Source: Cherax quadricarinatus (lineage: Eukaryota; Arthropoda; Malacostraca; Decapoda; Parastacidae). Taken from it: a DNA stretch of 64,000 bases. The position numbers and the translations under genes are program-made. The DNA lies in NCBI RefSeq assembly GCF_038502225.1, contig NC_091323.1:27864845-27928844 (forward strand). Reading direction: 5' to 3'. This document shows, piece after piece, positions 1-10,513 of the stretch. The notes under the pieces were generated by a model that searched no databases, was not told where the DNA came from, and worked only from the letters and a program-made list of their open reading frames with translations. Position 1 is the stretch's first letter, and each line of letters opens with the position of its first letter.

Positions 1-160
1 AATCATATCGTCCTGAATCCAGCTGGTGAAGTCTGGCTGGAGAGATCAAAGTGATAGGTACATGTTTTTAATACTAAACCTGCTGAATGAGATAATGGCC
101 TACCGATTTATTTTTCGAGAGAAAGGTGCCTTCTGTTTTTTTTTTTTTGCTTTTTCTTTA

Positions 161-437
161 GCAAAATTAAGTACACAGGCAATGTGCTGCTACGCTTTTC
201 TATTTTTAGCAAAATTAAGTACACTGGCAATGTGCTGCTACGCGTTTCTATTTTTAGCAAAATTAAGTACACTGGCAATGTGCTGCTACGCTTTTCTATT
301 TTTAGCAAAATTAAGTACACTGGCAATGTGCTGCTACGCTTTTCTATTTTTAGCAAAATTAAGTACACTGGCAATGTGCTGCTACGCGTTTCTATTTTTA
401 GCAAAATTAAGTACACTGGCAATGTGCTGCTACGCTA
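161..437. repeat. 48-bp minisatellite, about 6 copies
   Basis: The unit starting GCAAAATTAAGTACACTGGC recurs at 161, 209, 257, 305, 353 and 401, an exact 48-bp step. Copies differ at a few sites, such as CGC/CTT after the TGCTGCTA block. Because 48 is a multiple of 3 and the unit lacks stops in several frames, it gives spurious 16-residue repeat ORFs on both strands. I do not regard these as genes. Confidence 0.95.
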
Positions 438-457
438 TTCTTTAAGATAGTCATATA

Positions 458-488
458 GCATGACATCCACCCAGGGTGGATGTCATGC
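458..488. other. Perfect 31-bp inverted repeat (hairpin)
   Basis: GCATGACATCCACCC, a single A, then its exact reverse complement: 15-bp arms with a 1-nt centre. It lies about 20 bp after the end of the 48-bp minisatellite. Confidence 0.9.
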
Positions 489-849
489 GGTGTTGAAAGC
501 TTTCATCTTGAGCTGGGAAGTTTCAAGAGGACAAATGAGGATATCGTCAAGTGTTCCTCTGAGAGTAGAGGATATGTAATAACCGTGTGGTTCCGCCGGA
601 GACTGTTTTAGTTGCACTAGTGGCTTAACGTTTTGCTCTAGTGACTAAAGGAAAAAATAAGAATATATTCAGTTATATTAATGAAATACGATAACAAAGT
701 TAACTACCTTCAGCAAGACTTCTCAGAAGACAATAAAAGCAACTTAAGGACAATATAGTTTAAAACTAAATGTAAAAAACAAAGTGAGGAAGGAGTTTGT
801 TTTATTATATGTAGGTCCAAGTTCATATATTCAGTGGGTATTTAGGTCA
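489..849. other. No gene or repeat recognised
   Basis: A-rich, apparently unique DNA between the hairpin and a LINE scrap. I see no convincing exon or element. Confidence 0.5.
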
Positions 850-1035
850 CTGAGAGAGGAGAATCATGAAAGACATGATCACACCATACAAAATACCCAG
901 AGAATTAGATAAAGTAGACAGGGACAGGTTGAGATGCGAAGAGAGGGAACCACGGGACGTAGATGAAGATGAAACATAGGGACGTTAGGAATTACTTTAA
1001 CAGTCTGAGAATGATGAGTAAGAGGAAGGATGAGT
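850..1035 (+). pseudogene. Decayed LINE-beta RT C-terminus
   Basis: Translation with shifts gives DMITPYKIPRELDKVDRDRL and then a frame-shifted HRDVRNYF. These match the order of DMITTYKILRGIDKVDKDR and RDSRKYFF in the better copy at 24666-25200. Several stops and a shift show it is dead. Confidence 0.6.
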
Positions 1036-1090
1036 AGATGAAGAGTTGGTAGATATTACTGGATCCTGGAAGACAGAGCTCAGTAAACTG

Positions 1091-1146
1091 GATGATTATA
1101 TTCATGGAAAGAGCTCAACCCGTAGGGATCATACAGTCCTGCATAA
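1091..1146 (+). repeat. Repeat-B head fragment
   Basis: GATTATATTCATGGAAAGAG followed by CTCAACCCGTAGGGATCATA resembles the head of the copy at 11952 (ATTATCATGGGGAGCGCTAA then ACCCTTAGGGATTACACAG). Only the head is present. Confidence 0.6.
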
Positions 1147-1190
1147 AATTGGTTTATGAGTTAAGCTAATAATTTATTAGTTAAAAGGAC

Positions 1191-1240
1191 GCATGTGCAG
1201 CTAATGCGACATTTTTATTGTGGCATTTGTTGCACATGTT
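1191..1240 (+). repeat. FB2-type arm remnant
   Basis: AAAAGGACGCATGTGCAGCT, then AATGCGACATTTTTATTGTG, matches the left arm of the fold-back element at 44047-44186. The second arm is absent. Confidence 0.6.
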
Positions 1241-1413
1241 TCTCTTTATCCAGCATATTGTCGGAAAAGAAGAAAAAGGCACAATACCGTGACTGTGTAT
1301 ATTGTCGATAATTCTACCAACATTATTACAAACTAATATAATTGAAGCCAACAAATACAACTAGGCGAACTTACTCTTCTCCCCAGCCACTTCACTTCTC
1401 TGTCACAACTCAC

Positions 1414-1620
1414 CGCTCCCAGGAAGAGAATGACCCTGCCGTCCTGCACTGCCTGCACCATCCTGATGAGCATCCTGTGTGCCGCAGGTTGCCAGGTGAG
1501 GAAGAGGTCGTGCTGCATGAGTGTGAAGCGTCGCTGGTGTAGCACCAACACGTGAACCCCAGCATGGAACCTACGCTCCTCCCCCGCCCACTCCCACGTC
1601 TTGTTGTGACACCAGTAGAT
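1414..1620 (-). CDS. Exon encoding an ILEI/FAM3-like domain of a POMGNT1-like protein
   Basis: A 207-nt exon (69 codons, phase 0 at both ends) on the minus strand. It starts after an acceptor (TAACAG at about 1626-1621) and ends at a strong donor (GCG then GTGAGT, donor at 1413-1408). Residues 1-20 include the YWCHNKTWEWAG segment. Residues 21-69 contain GVHVLVLHQ, then MLIRMVQAVQDGRVILFLGA. The order of a G-hydrophobic-HVLVL strand, a helix, then a GRV/I-hydrophobic strand resembles the ILEI domain of the FAM3 family and the stem domain of protein O-mannose beta-1,2-N-acetylglucosaminyltransferase 1, a Golgi enzyme extending O-mannosyl glycans. Family likeness is from memory of that domain. 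No further exon of this gene was found in the window, so the exact gene is unsettled; any stem-domain relative would fit. The upstream pyrimidine tract is weak. Repeat-C DNA begins just upstream, as expected for an intron. Confidence 0.6.
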
Positions 1621-1622
1621 CT

Positions 1623-1860
1623 GTTACAACACTGGCTTACAATAATTCCTTGGGTAGCATTGAAAATAGGTTGGGCAAATATTTTTGTTGGTAGGTTTGG
1701 GTTTGAGAAGGACCTGCCTAATATGGGCAAATAAACCTGCTGCAGTGTTTTTCCTTTCTTTTGTTCTTATGTTCTTATAACGAGACTACTGCACTAGGCC
1801 TACTGGCTCATGCCAGGCAAGTTCTTCTTACACATAACCATTGTCACTAATTTACCTGTG
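1623..1860. repeat. Repeat-C, two copies head to head
   Basis: Plus-strand copy: GGTTTGAGAAGGACCTGCCT to TGCTGCAGTGTTTTTCC with a (TTCTTATG) tail. It is followed from about 1771 by an inverted copy: ACTGCACTAGGCCTACTGGC to CATGCCAGGCAAG. A third copy lies at 13690-13805. The GTTCTTATGTTCTTAT junction looks like a retroposon tail. Confidence 0.55.
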
Positions 1861-1961
1861 GCCCGTTTTCCAAGTGGTTGTGAAAGGGAATAATGTGGAT
1901 TGTTAAAGAATTAGGTGTGTAAAAGTAGCGGTCCATGATAGTGTGCTAGATGTTTGGGTCT

Positions 1962-3301
1962 GCAGTAGTGAAGAACAGTTTGGTTTTTAAGTGTTGATAG
2001 CTCGACAGTGAAGAACAACGTATTATTAACAACAACAATAATAATAGTAATAATAATAATAATCTTTATTTCTACAAGTACACGTACAAGGTATACAGAC
2101 ATAGCTGACATCAATAACGTACTACTATATAGAAAGTCCCCTGTTACGCAGAGCATTTCCGGCAAATTAGGTCAATTTTGTCCCAGGATGCGACCCACAC
2201 CAGTCGACTAACACCCAGGCACCTATTTTACTGATAAGTGAACAGGGGCAGTAGGTGTCTTAGGAAACACGTATTAATTTTTCCACCCGGACCTCAGGAT
2301 GTGACAGCTGATTGCTCTAGCATTCGAGTGTTGTTGGCTCAGCAGTGAAGAACAGTTTGGTGTTACTGTGTTGTTGGCTCAGCAGTGAAGAACAGTGTGG
2401 TGTTACTGTGTTGTTGGCTCAGCAGTGAAGAACAGTGTGGTGTTACTGTGTTGTTGGCTCAGCAGTGAAGAACAGTGTAGTGTTACTGTGTTGTTGGCTC
2501 AGCAGTGAAGAACAGTGAAGAACAGTGTAGTGTTACTGTGTTGTTGGTTCAGCAGTGAAGAACAGTGTAGTGTTACTGTGTTGTTGGTTCAGCAGTGAAG
2601 AACAGTGTAGTGTTACTGTGTTGTTGGCTCAGCAGTGAGAACAGTGTGGTGTTAGCAGTGAGAACAGTGTAGTGTTACTGTGTTGTTGGCTCAGCAGTGA
2701 ACAGTGTAGACTGTGTTGTTGGCTCAGCAGTGTGGTGTTACTGTGTTGTTGGCTCAGCAGTGAAGAACAGTGTAGAACAGTGAGAACAGTGTAGTGTTAC
2801 TGTGTTGTTGGCAGTCAGTGTGGTGTTACTGTGTTGTTGGCTCAGCAGTGAATAACAGTGTAGTGTTACTGTGTTGTTGGCTCAACAGTGAGAACAGTGT
2901 GTTGTTGAAGTGAAGAACAGTGTAGTGTTACTGTGTTGTTGGCTCAACACTGTGTTGTTGGTGAAGAACAGTGTGGTGTTACTGTGTTGTTGGCTCAGCA
3001 GTAGTGTTACTGTGTTGTTGGCTCAGCAGTGAAGAACAGTGTGGTGTTACTGTGTTGTTGGCTCAGCAGTGAAGAACAGTGTGGTGTTACTGTGTTGTTG
3101 GCTCAGCAGTGAAGAACAGTGTAGTGTTACTGTGTTGTTGGCTCAGCAGTGAAGAACAGTGTGGTGTTACTGTGTTGTTGGCTCAGCAGTGAAGAACAGT
3201 GTGGTGTTACTGTGTTGTTGGCTCAACAGTGAAGAACAGTGTGGTGTTACTGTGTTGTTGGCTCAGCAGTGAATAACAGTGTGGTGTAGTGTTGTTTCAA
3301 C
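1962..3301. repeat. 40-bp minisatellite, interrupted by SINE-A
   Basis: Unit TTGTTGGCTCAGCAGTGAAG + AACAGTGTGGTGTTACTGTG, about 25 copies from 2331 to 3301, with many partial units between 2610 and 3010. Diverged units at 1962-2020 lie on the other side of the SINE, so the insertion appears to have split an older array. Some units contain a duplicated GAAGAACAGT. Confidence 0.92.
2021..2310 (-). mobile_element. SINE-A copy, tRNA-like head lost
   Basis: An (AAT)n tail, then CTTTATTTCTACAAGTACAC, then AGGATGCGACCCACACCAGT and CGACTAACACCCAGG, align with the fuller copy at 26740-27024. The tRNA-like part is missing beyond TTTTCCACCCGGACCTC. It sits inside the 40-bp minisatellite. Confidence 0.75.
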
Positions 3302-3304
3302 TGT

Positions 3305-3450
3305 GTTGTAATCAAGGGGGAAGCGCGGAGGATTATACAGCGCCTGGGGGGGATGTGGAAATTCAGCTTAATTCGGGGAACTAGAGCACAGATCCAATTG
3401 GCCCCTCACCAACATCAAGGAACCTTCCTTGAGGGGTAGGGGGTTGGAGC
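3305..3450 (+). repeat. Repeat-B copy
   Basis: GGGGGAAGCGCGGAGGATTA, then ACAGCGCCTGGGGGGG, TTCGGGGAACTAGAGCACAG and CATCAAGGAACCTTCCTTGA occur in the same order as in the copy at 11952-12118. There is no ORF. It abuts the 40-bp array. Confidence 0.8.
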
Positions 3451-4019
3451 AAGATAAAGGCGGTGGATGAGAGTGCTGGGGTATAAGACTTGAGATAAAT
3501 CAGATGGGTTGTGAATAAAACCCCAATTGGCGATGGAAATTATAGGTTAATGCAGTCTTGTGTGCGGCGGTCATTGAATGAATCGCACGAAATTGTTACA
3601 AGAATGATTTTAGATTCAAGATTTCGCCCCAAGGGCAAAGTTCATTGTGTAGCGTCACTTCTCTTGTGAGTGAACATGCCGCCATAATGACGGCACATTT
3701 CAGGGCATAGTAGATGATATCAGCTCCATCTTTCTCGTTGCAGTATTCAGTTATTAATTCCTTTACGTAATAATATTAACTGCATCAAACAAATTTTTGG
3801 GTGAAGTCAGAGGAACCTTAGTTAAAAAGTGCTTTGATTGTTCTGTTAAATCAGTGGTATTTTGATTAGTGTACCCTTACACCGTAACATTTAGTGCCAT
3901 ATTGTGTATGTGTTTTCTTTCTGTTCCTAATCCTGCCAGATCATCAGCTTTCTCATTTTCTTCGATTTTATTTTGAGATATCATTACAGAATTTTTTAAA
4001 TGTTTTAATTTATATTTTT
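3451..4019. other. No gene recognised
   Basis: AT-rich, apparently unique DNA with no exon signals that I trust. Confidence 0.5.
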
Positions 4020-4200
4020 TTCAACACTTACCGTATCCCACCGAGGCAGGGTGACCCAAAAAGAAAAACGCAAGTTTTTCTTTTTAAATTTAGCAATTTA
4101 TACAGATGTTACTAGCCCCTTGCTCCCGGCATTTTAGTCGCCTCTTACGACACACATGGCTTAAGGAGGAAGGATTCTATTCTACTTCCCCGTGGAGGTA
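4020..4200. repeat. Possible end fragment of an interspersed repeat
   Basis: CCCACCGAGGCAGGGTGACC through TAGTCGCCTCTTACGACACA and CTTCCCCGTGGAGG. I recall these strings as recurrent in decapod genomic DNA, flanking a non-LTR element, but the window has only this copy, so the call rests on memory. Confidence 0.4.
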
Positions 4201-4629
4201 AAAGGAAATAAAGAATAACAAGAACTATTAAGAAAATAGAAGAAAATTCAGATGGGTATGCATACATATGCATGTACATGCGTGCGTAGTGTGACTTAAG
4301 TGTAAGTAGAAGTATGTAGTAAGATATACTTGTTATCCCGCGTGTTTATGAAACAGAAAAAAAAGACACCGGCAATCCTACTATCATGTAAAACGATTAC
4401 AGGTTTTCATTTTACACTCATTTGGCAGGACGGTAGTGCTTCCCTGGGTGGTTGCTGTGTACCAACCTACTACCTATATATACACTCAAATTAAGTTGCA
4501 ATAAACATCTGTCAATGAAGGGTGGACGAGGGGTTCGAACCGCGGTCCGCAATTTGACAGTATTATACATCATTGTTAGTATTACACTTACATGTTGAAT
4601 TGATACAGTAAGGGAAATTTCTTGTATGT

Positions 4630-4935
4630 AATCTCTAGGTCTGCAGTTTCGCTAACTCTGAATGGGTTTTTCAGTTTAAAACCATATTCATATCTAGATA
4701 CAAAGAGAGTATAATGATTGTCTCAGCATCACTTGTTTTGAAGGTTCTCGTTATCCAATCTATCATTTTCCTAGCAGTTATAAGAACACTGCTCAGTTCC
4801 TTAATTGTAAAATCATCTGATATTGTTCATCTAGGTCCCTTGCATTTCTCTGCTCTGTTGGCTGGTTTGATAGCCTTTTGAACTCTATGCTTTTGGAAAT
4901 CTTCCAGTTTGTATTTCTTCAGTTTTGCCACAACA
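4630..4935 (-). pseudogene. Old LINE-alpha RT C-terminal fragment
   Basis: The sequence aligns along its length with 22300-22620. Shared blocks include TTTTGAAGGTTCTCGTTATC / TTTTGAAAGTTCTCATTATC, TATCATTTTC and CTAGGTCCCTTGCAT / CCAGGTCCCTTACAT. Heavily diverged; no ORF survives. Confidence 0.7.
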
Positions 4936-5039
4936 GAATAACTGGTAGTGGTGGTGGGAGAAGCGAGGTTAGTAGGTGTGGAAGTGAATTCAGGTGTGCG
5001 TTAAGAGTTTAGTATGCACCTAACGATGTATGTTCAGGT

Positions 5040-5330
5040 GGTGATGTATGTGTAGTTAGTGGATGGTTTGGCACTGTGGTGGTGAGGATGGTGCGGCACT
5101 GTGGTGGTGAGGATGGTGTGGTACTGTGGTGGTAAGGATGGTGCGGCACTGTGGTGGTGAGGATGGTGTGGTACTGTGGTGGTGAGGATGATGCAGCACT
5201 GTGGTGGTGAGGATGGTGTGGTATTGTGGTGGTGAGGATGGTGTGGTACTGTGGTGGTGAGGATGATGCAGCACTGTGGTGGTGAGGAAGGTGTGTTGCG
5301 GTGGGTGTAAGAGTGCTGCTGCTGCGGTGG
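5040..5330. repeat. 25-bp minisatellite
   Basis: Unit GTACTGTGGTGGTGA + GGATGGTGTG, about 11 copies with TG/CG and ATG variants. Three 25-bp units make a 25-codon cycle, which keeps the minus strand open as a His/Ser/Pro-rich spurious ORF. Confidence 0.9.
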
Positions 5331-5439
5331 GGTAGTGTATGATGTGGTAGTTTAGGAGAGGATGTGTTGTGATGTGAGACTGCTATTGTAGGGGACGGGG
5401 GTTGCAATGGTGAGGATGAGGAGGGTGGAGTGCGGTTAT

Positions 5440-8400
5440 GAAATGAAGGGGAAGGGGCTGTTCTGTTGTGAAGGAGAGTGTTCTGTTGTGAAGGAGGGTG
5501 TTCTGTTGTGGAGCGAAGGAGGCTGTTCTGTTGTAGTGAAGGAGGATGTACTGTTGTGGAGTGAAGGAGGCTGTTTTGTTGTAGAGTGAAGGAGTGTTCT
5601 GTTGTGAAGGAGGGTGTTCTGTTGTGGAGTGAAGGAGGCTGTTCTGTTGTGGAGTGAAGGAGGGTGTTCTGCTGTTGAGTGAAGGAGGCTGTTCTGTTGT
5701 GGAGTGAAGGAGGGTGTTCTGCTGTTGAGTGAAGGAGGGTGTTCTGCTGTTGAGTGAAGGAGGCTGTTCTGTTGTGGAGTGAAGGAGGGTGTTCTGTTGT
5801 GGAGTGAAGGAGGCTGTTCTGTTGTGGAGTGAAGGAGGGTGTTATCTTGTGAAGGAGGGTGTTCTGTTGTAGAATGAAGGAGGGTGTTCTGTTGCGGAGT
5901 GAAGGAGGGTGTTCTGTTGTAGAGTGAAGGAGAGTGTTCTGTTGTAGAGTGAAGGAGAGTGTTCTGTTGTAGAGTGAAGGAGAGTATTCTCTTGTAGAGT
6001 GAAGGAGGGTGTTCTGTTGTAGAGTGAAGGAGAGTGTTCTGTTGTAGAGTGAAGGAGAGTATTCTCTTGTAGAGTGAAGGAGGGTGTTCTGTTGTAGAGT
6101 GAAGGAGAGTGTTCTCTTGTAGAGTGAAGGAGAGTGTTCTGTTGTAGAGTGAAGGAAGGTGTTCTGTTGTAGAGTGAAGGAGAGTGTTCTGTTGTAGAGT
6201 GAAGGAGAGTGTTCTCTTGTAGAGTGAAGGAGAGTGTTCTGTTGTAGAGTTAAGGAGAGTGTTCTCTTGTAGAGTGAAGGAGAGTGTTCTGTTGTAGAGT
6301 GAAGGAGGGTGTTCTGTTGTAGAGTGAAGGAAGGTGTTCTGTTGTAGAGTGAAGGAGAGTGTTCTCTTGTAGAGTGAAGGAGAGTGTTCTCTTGTAGAGT
6401 GAAGGAAGGTGTTCTGTTGTAGAGTGAAGGAGAGTGTTCTCTTGTAGAGTGAAGGAGAGTGTTCTCTTGTAGAGTGAAGGAAGGTGTTCTGTTGTAGAGT
6501 GAAGGAGAGTGTTCTGTTGTAGAGTGAAGGAGAGTGTTCTGTTGTAGAGTGAAGGAGAGTGTTCTGTTGTAGAGTGAAGGAGAGTGTTCTCTTGTAGAGT
6601 GAAGGAGAGTGTTCTGTTGTAGAGTGAAGGAGAGTGTTCTCTTGTAGAGTGAAGGAGAGTGTTCTGTTGTAGAGTGAAGGAGAGTGTTCTGTTGTAGAGT
6701 GAAGGAGAGTGTTCTGTTGTAGAGTGAAGGAGAGTGTTCTCTTGTAGAGTGAAGGAAAGTGTTCTCTTGTAGAGTGAAGGAGGGTGTTTGTTGTAGAGTG
6801 AAGGAGGGTTTTCTGTTGTGGAGTGAAGGAGGGTGTTCTGTTATGAAGGAGGGTGTTCTGTTGTGGAGTGAAGGAGGGTGTTTGTTGTAGAGTGAAGGAG
6901 GGTGTTCTGTTGTGGAGTGAAGGAGGGTATTCTGTTGTGGAGTGAAGGAGGGTGCTTGTTGTAGAGTGAAGGAGGGTGTTTGTTGTAGAGTGAAGGAGGG
7001 TGTTTGTTGTAGAGTGAAGGAGGGTGTTTGTTGTAGAGTGAAAGAGGGTGTTTGTTGTAGAGTGAAGGAGGGTGTTTGTTGTAGAGTGAAGGAGGGTGTT
7101 TGTTGTAGAGTGAAGGAGGGTGTTTGTTGTAGAGTGAAGGAGGGTGTTTGTTGTAGAGTGAAGGAGGGTGTTTGTTGTAGAGTGAAGGAGGGTGTTTGTT
7201 GTAGAGTGAAAGAGGGTGTTTGTTGTAGAGTGAAAGAGGGTGTTTGTTGTAGAGTGAAGGAGGGTGTTTGTTGTAGAGTGAAAGAGGGTGTTTGTTGTAT
7301 AGTGAAGGAGGGTGTTCTGTTGTAGAGTGAAGGAGGGTGTTCTGTTGTCGAGTGAAGGAGGGTGTTCTGTTGTAGAGTGAAGGAGGGTGTTCTGTTGTAG
7401 AGTGAAGGAGGGTGTTCTGTTGTAGAGTGAAGGAGGGTGTTTGTTGTAGAGTGAAGGAGGGTGTTTGTTGTAGAGTGAAGGAGGGTTTTCTGTTGTGGAG
7501 TGAAGGAGGGTGTTCTGTTGTGGAGTGAAGGAGGGTGTTCTGTTGTGGAGTGAAGGAGGGTGTTCTGTTGTGGAGTGAAGGAGGGTGCTCTGTTGTGGAG
7601 TGAAGGAGGGTGTTTGTTGTAGAGTGAAGGAGGGTGTTCTGTTGTAGAGTGAAGGAGGGTGTTCTGTTGTGGAGTGAAGGAGGGTGTTCTGTTGTGAAGG
7701 AGGGTGTTCTGTTGTATAGTGAAGGAGGGTGTTCTGTTGTAGAGTGAAGGAGGGTGTTCTGTTGTAGAGTGAAGGAGGGTGTTCTGTTGTAGAGTGAAGG
7801 AGGGTGTTCTGTTGTATAGTGAAGGAGGGTGTTTTGTTGCGGAGTGAAGGAGGGTGTTCTGTTGTATAGTGAAGGAGGGTGTTCTGTTGTGGAGTGAAGG
7901 AGGGTGTTTGTTATAGAGTGAAGGAGGGTGTTTGTTGTAGAGTGAAAGAGGGTGTTTGTAGTAGAGTGAAGGAGGGTGTTTGTTGTAGAGTGAAGGAGGG
8001 TGTTTGTTGTAGAGTGAAAGAGGGTGTTTGTTGTAGAGTGAAAGAGGGTGTTTGTTATAGAGTGAAGGAGGGTGTTTGTTGTAGAGTGAAAGAGGGTGTT
8101 TGTTGTAGAGTGAAGGAGGGTGTTTGTTGTAGAGTGAAGGAGGGTGTTTGTTGTAGAGTGAAGGAGGGTGTTTGTTGTAGAGTGAAGGAGGGTGTTTGTT
8201 GTAGAGTGAAAGAGGGTGTTTGTTGTAGAGTGAAAGAGGGTGTTTGTTGTAGAGTGAAAGAGGGTGTTTGTTGTAGAGTGAAGGAGGGTGTTTGTTGTAG
8301 AGTGAAGGAGGGTGTTTGTTGTAGAGTGAAGGAGGGTGTTTGTTGTAGAGTGAGAGGGTGTTTGTTGTGGAGTGAAGGAGGGTGTTTGTTGTAGAGTGAA

Positions 8401-9835
8401 GGAGGGTGTTTGTTGTAGAGTGAAGGAGGGTGTTTGTTGTAGAGTGAAGGAGGATGTTTGTTGTAGAGTGAGAGGGTGTTTGTTGTGGAGTGAAGGAGGG
8501 TGTTTGTTGTAGAGTGAAGGAGGATGTTTGTTGTAGAGTGAGAGGGTGTTTGTTGTGGAGTGAAGGAGGGTGTTTGTTGTAGAGTGAAGGAGGGTGTTTG
8601 TTGTAGAGTGAAGAAGGGTGTTTGTTGTAGAGTGAAAGAGGGTGTTTGTTGTAGAGTGAAAGAGGGTGTTTGTTGTAGAGTGAAGGAGGGTGTTTGTTGT
8701 AGAGTGAAGGAGGGTGTTTTTATTGTAGAGTGAAGGAGGGTGTTTGTTGTAGAGTGAAAGAGGGTGTTTGTTGTAGAGTGAAAGAGGGTGTTTGTTGTAG
8801 ATTGAAAGAGGGTGTTTGTTGTAGAGTGAAGGAGGGTGTTTGTTGTAGAGTGAGAGGGTGTTTGTTGTAGAGTGAAAGAGGGTGTTTGTTGTAGAGTGAA
8901 AGAGGGTGTTTGTTGTAGAGTGAAAGAGGGTGTTTGTTGTAGAGTGAAGGAGGGTGTTTTTATTGTAGAGTGAAGGAGGGTGTTTGTAGAGTGAAGGAGG
9001 GTGTTTGTTGTAGAGTGAGAGGGTGTTTGTTGTAGAGTGAAAGAGGGTGTTTGTTATAGAGTGAAAGAGGGTGTTTGTTGTAGAGTGAAGGAGGGTGTTT
9101 GTTGTAGAGTGAGAGGGTGTTTGTTGTAGAGTGAAAGAGGGTGTTTGTTGTAGAGTGAAGGAGGGTGTTTGTTGTAGAGTGAAAGAGGGTGTTTCTTGTA
9201 GAGTGAAGGAGGGTGTTTGTTGTAGAGTGAAGGAGGGTGTTTGTTGTAGAGTGAAAGAGGGTGTTTGTTGTAGAGCGAAAGAGGGTGTTTGTTGTAGAGT
9301 GAAAGAGGGTGTTTGTTGTAGAGTGAAAGAGGGTGTTTGTTGTAGAGTGAAAGAGGATGTTTGTTGTAGAGTGAAGGAGGGTGTTTGTTGTAGAGTGAAG
9401 GAGGGTGTTTGTTGTAGAGTGAAAGAGGGTGTTTGTTGTAGAGTGAAGGAGGGTGTTTGTTGTAGAGTGAAGGAGGGTGTTTGTTGTAGAGTGAAAGAGG
9501 GTGTTTGTTGTAGAGTGAAGGAGGGTGTTGTAGAGTGAAGGATGTTGTTGTAGAGTGAAGGATGTTGTTGTAGAGTGAAGGATGTTGTTGTAGAGTGAAG
9601 GATGTTGTTGTAGAGTGAAGGATGTTGTTGTAGAGTGAAGGATGTTGTTGTAGAGTGAAGGATGTTGTTGTAGAGTGAAGGATGTTGTTGTAGAGTGAAG
9701 GAGGGTGTTGTAGAGTGAAGGAGGGTGTTGTAGAGTGAAGGAGGGTGTTGTAGAGTGAAGGAGGGTGTTGTAGAGTGAAGGAGGGTGTTTGTTGTAGAGT
9801 GAAGGAGGGTGTTGTAGAGTGAAGGAGGGTGTTCT
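5440..9835. repeat. 4.4-kb minisatellite with 25/24/20-bp unit blocks
   Basis: Core TTGTAGAGTGAAGGAGGGTG, roughly 180 units. The unit is 25 bp (TGTTCTGTTGT...) over about 5440-6785 and 7311-7900. It is 24 bp (TGTTTGTTGT...) over about 6786-7310 and 7900-9525, and 20 bp (GATGTTGTTGTAGAGTGAAG) at about 9526-9780. The plus strand is nearly free of C. The 24-bp blocks stay open in several frames, giving a 1015-codon minus-strand ORF (TPSFTLQQ repeats) and plus ORFs of KEGVCCRV repeats; I judge these non-genes because every shift in unit length simply changes the repeat peptide. Confidence 0.96.
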
Positions 9836-9873
9836 GTGGTAGTGGGGAAGTATACGTGATACTGTTTGCACGA

Positions 9874-10042
9874 TGACTTATTTAACACCTAACAGTATTA
9901 AACTTAGTTAACATATTTAATGCCTGGCAATGTTAAGTCTAGTTAACATATTTAATACCTGGCAATGTGAAACCTAGTTAACATATTTAACACTTAACAG
10001 TGTTAAACCTAGGTAACATATTTAACGCCTGACGATGTTAAC
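9874..10042. repeat. 35-bp minisatellite, about 4.7 copies
   Basis: Unit AACATATTTAATGCCTGGCA + ATGTTAAGTCTAGTT, diverged by about one base in five between copies. It lies immediately beyond the 4.4-kb array. Confidence 0.85.
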
Positions 10043-10329
10043 TCAATGGTCTTGGCGTTATATACTCTAATTGCACTGCTCAAGACCTTATAAACGTTTT
10101 CTTTTTTTTTATGAAAATGTCATCCGTCTTCCTTCTTTAGATACGTAATGCAAAACAAGGTTATATAGATCGAGAGGTGTGTGTCCCACTGTATATATTG
10201 AGAATTTACTTTAATCACTATTGCAAGGGTAAGTATTATTTCCTGGTGGTGAAAAGGTTACATGCAGCCTTGATGACTCGTGTAGACGATAGGCTTTGAA
10301 CCTTATTAATCATACAATCAAGCCTTTAT

Positions 10330-10440
10330 TTAAGACTGTTGGTTAGCACCAACAGCCTCGTTGATCAGCTCATCCACTGGAAAATTTGATATGGGACCGA
10401 GTCTCAGGGCAATAAAATTAGGTACTTTGACTCAAAAGTA
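10330..10440 (+). pseudogene. LINE-alpha 3'-end remnant
   Basis: AGCACCAACAGCCTCGTTGA then TCAGCTCATCCACTGG resembles the AGCAGTAACAGCCTCGTTGA / TCAGGCCCTGATCCACCGGG block at 54980-55020. The GC-rich terminus is absent. Confidence 0.5.
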
Positions 10441-10513
10441 TATATTTTAAGTCAGAATATTTTAACTTTATTGGTAAGCAGGAAATAGTTCGAAAAATCG
10501 TAAATGTTGGCCC

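Noticed and set aside
26..445. 139-codon ORF with a 16-residue repeat
   Set aside because: It is the 48-bp minisatellite; the opposite strand is equally open.
4528..4552. B-box-like GGTTCGAACC suggesting a tRNA or SINE
   Set aside because: The motif is a short palindrome; no A box or tRNA-like flank was found.
5440..9835. CRISPR-like array
   Set aside because: Units are contiguous near-identical minisatellite repeats without unique spacers, and the sequence is eukaryotic.
6841..9888. 1015-codon minus-strand ORF (TPSFTLQQ repeats)
   Set aside because: It is produced by a 24-bp stop-free unit. Where units are 20 or 25 bp the peptide merely shifts frame, which shows no selection on reading frame.
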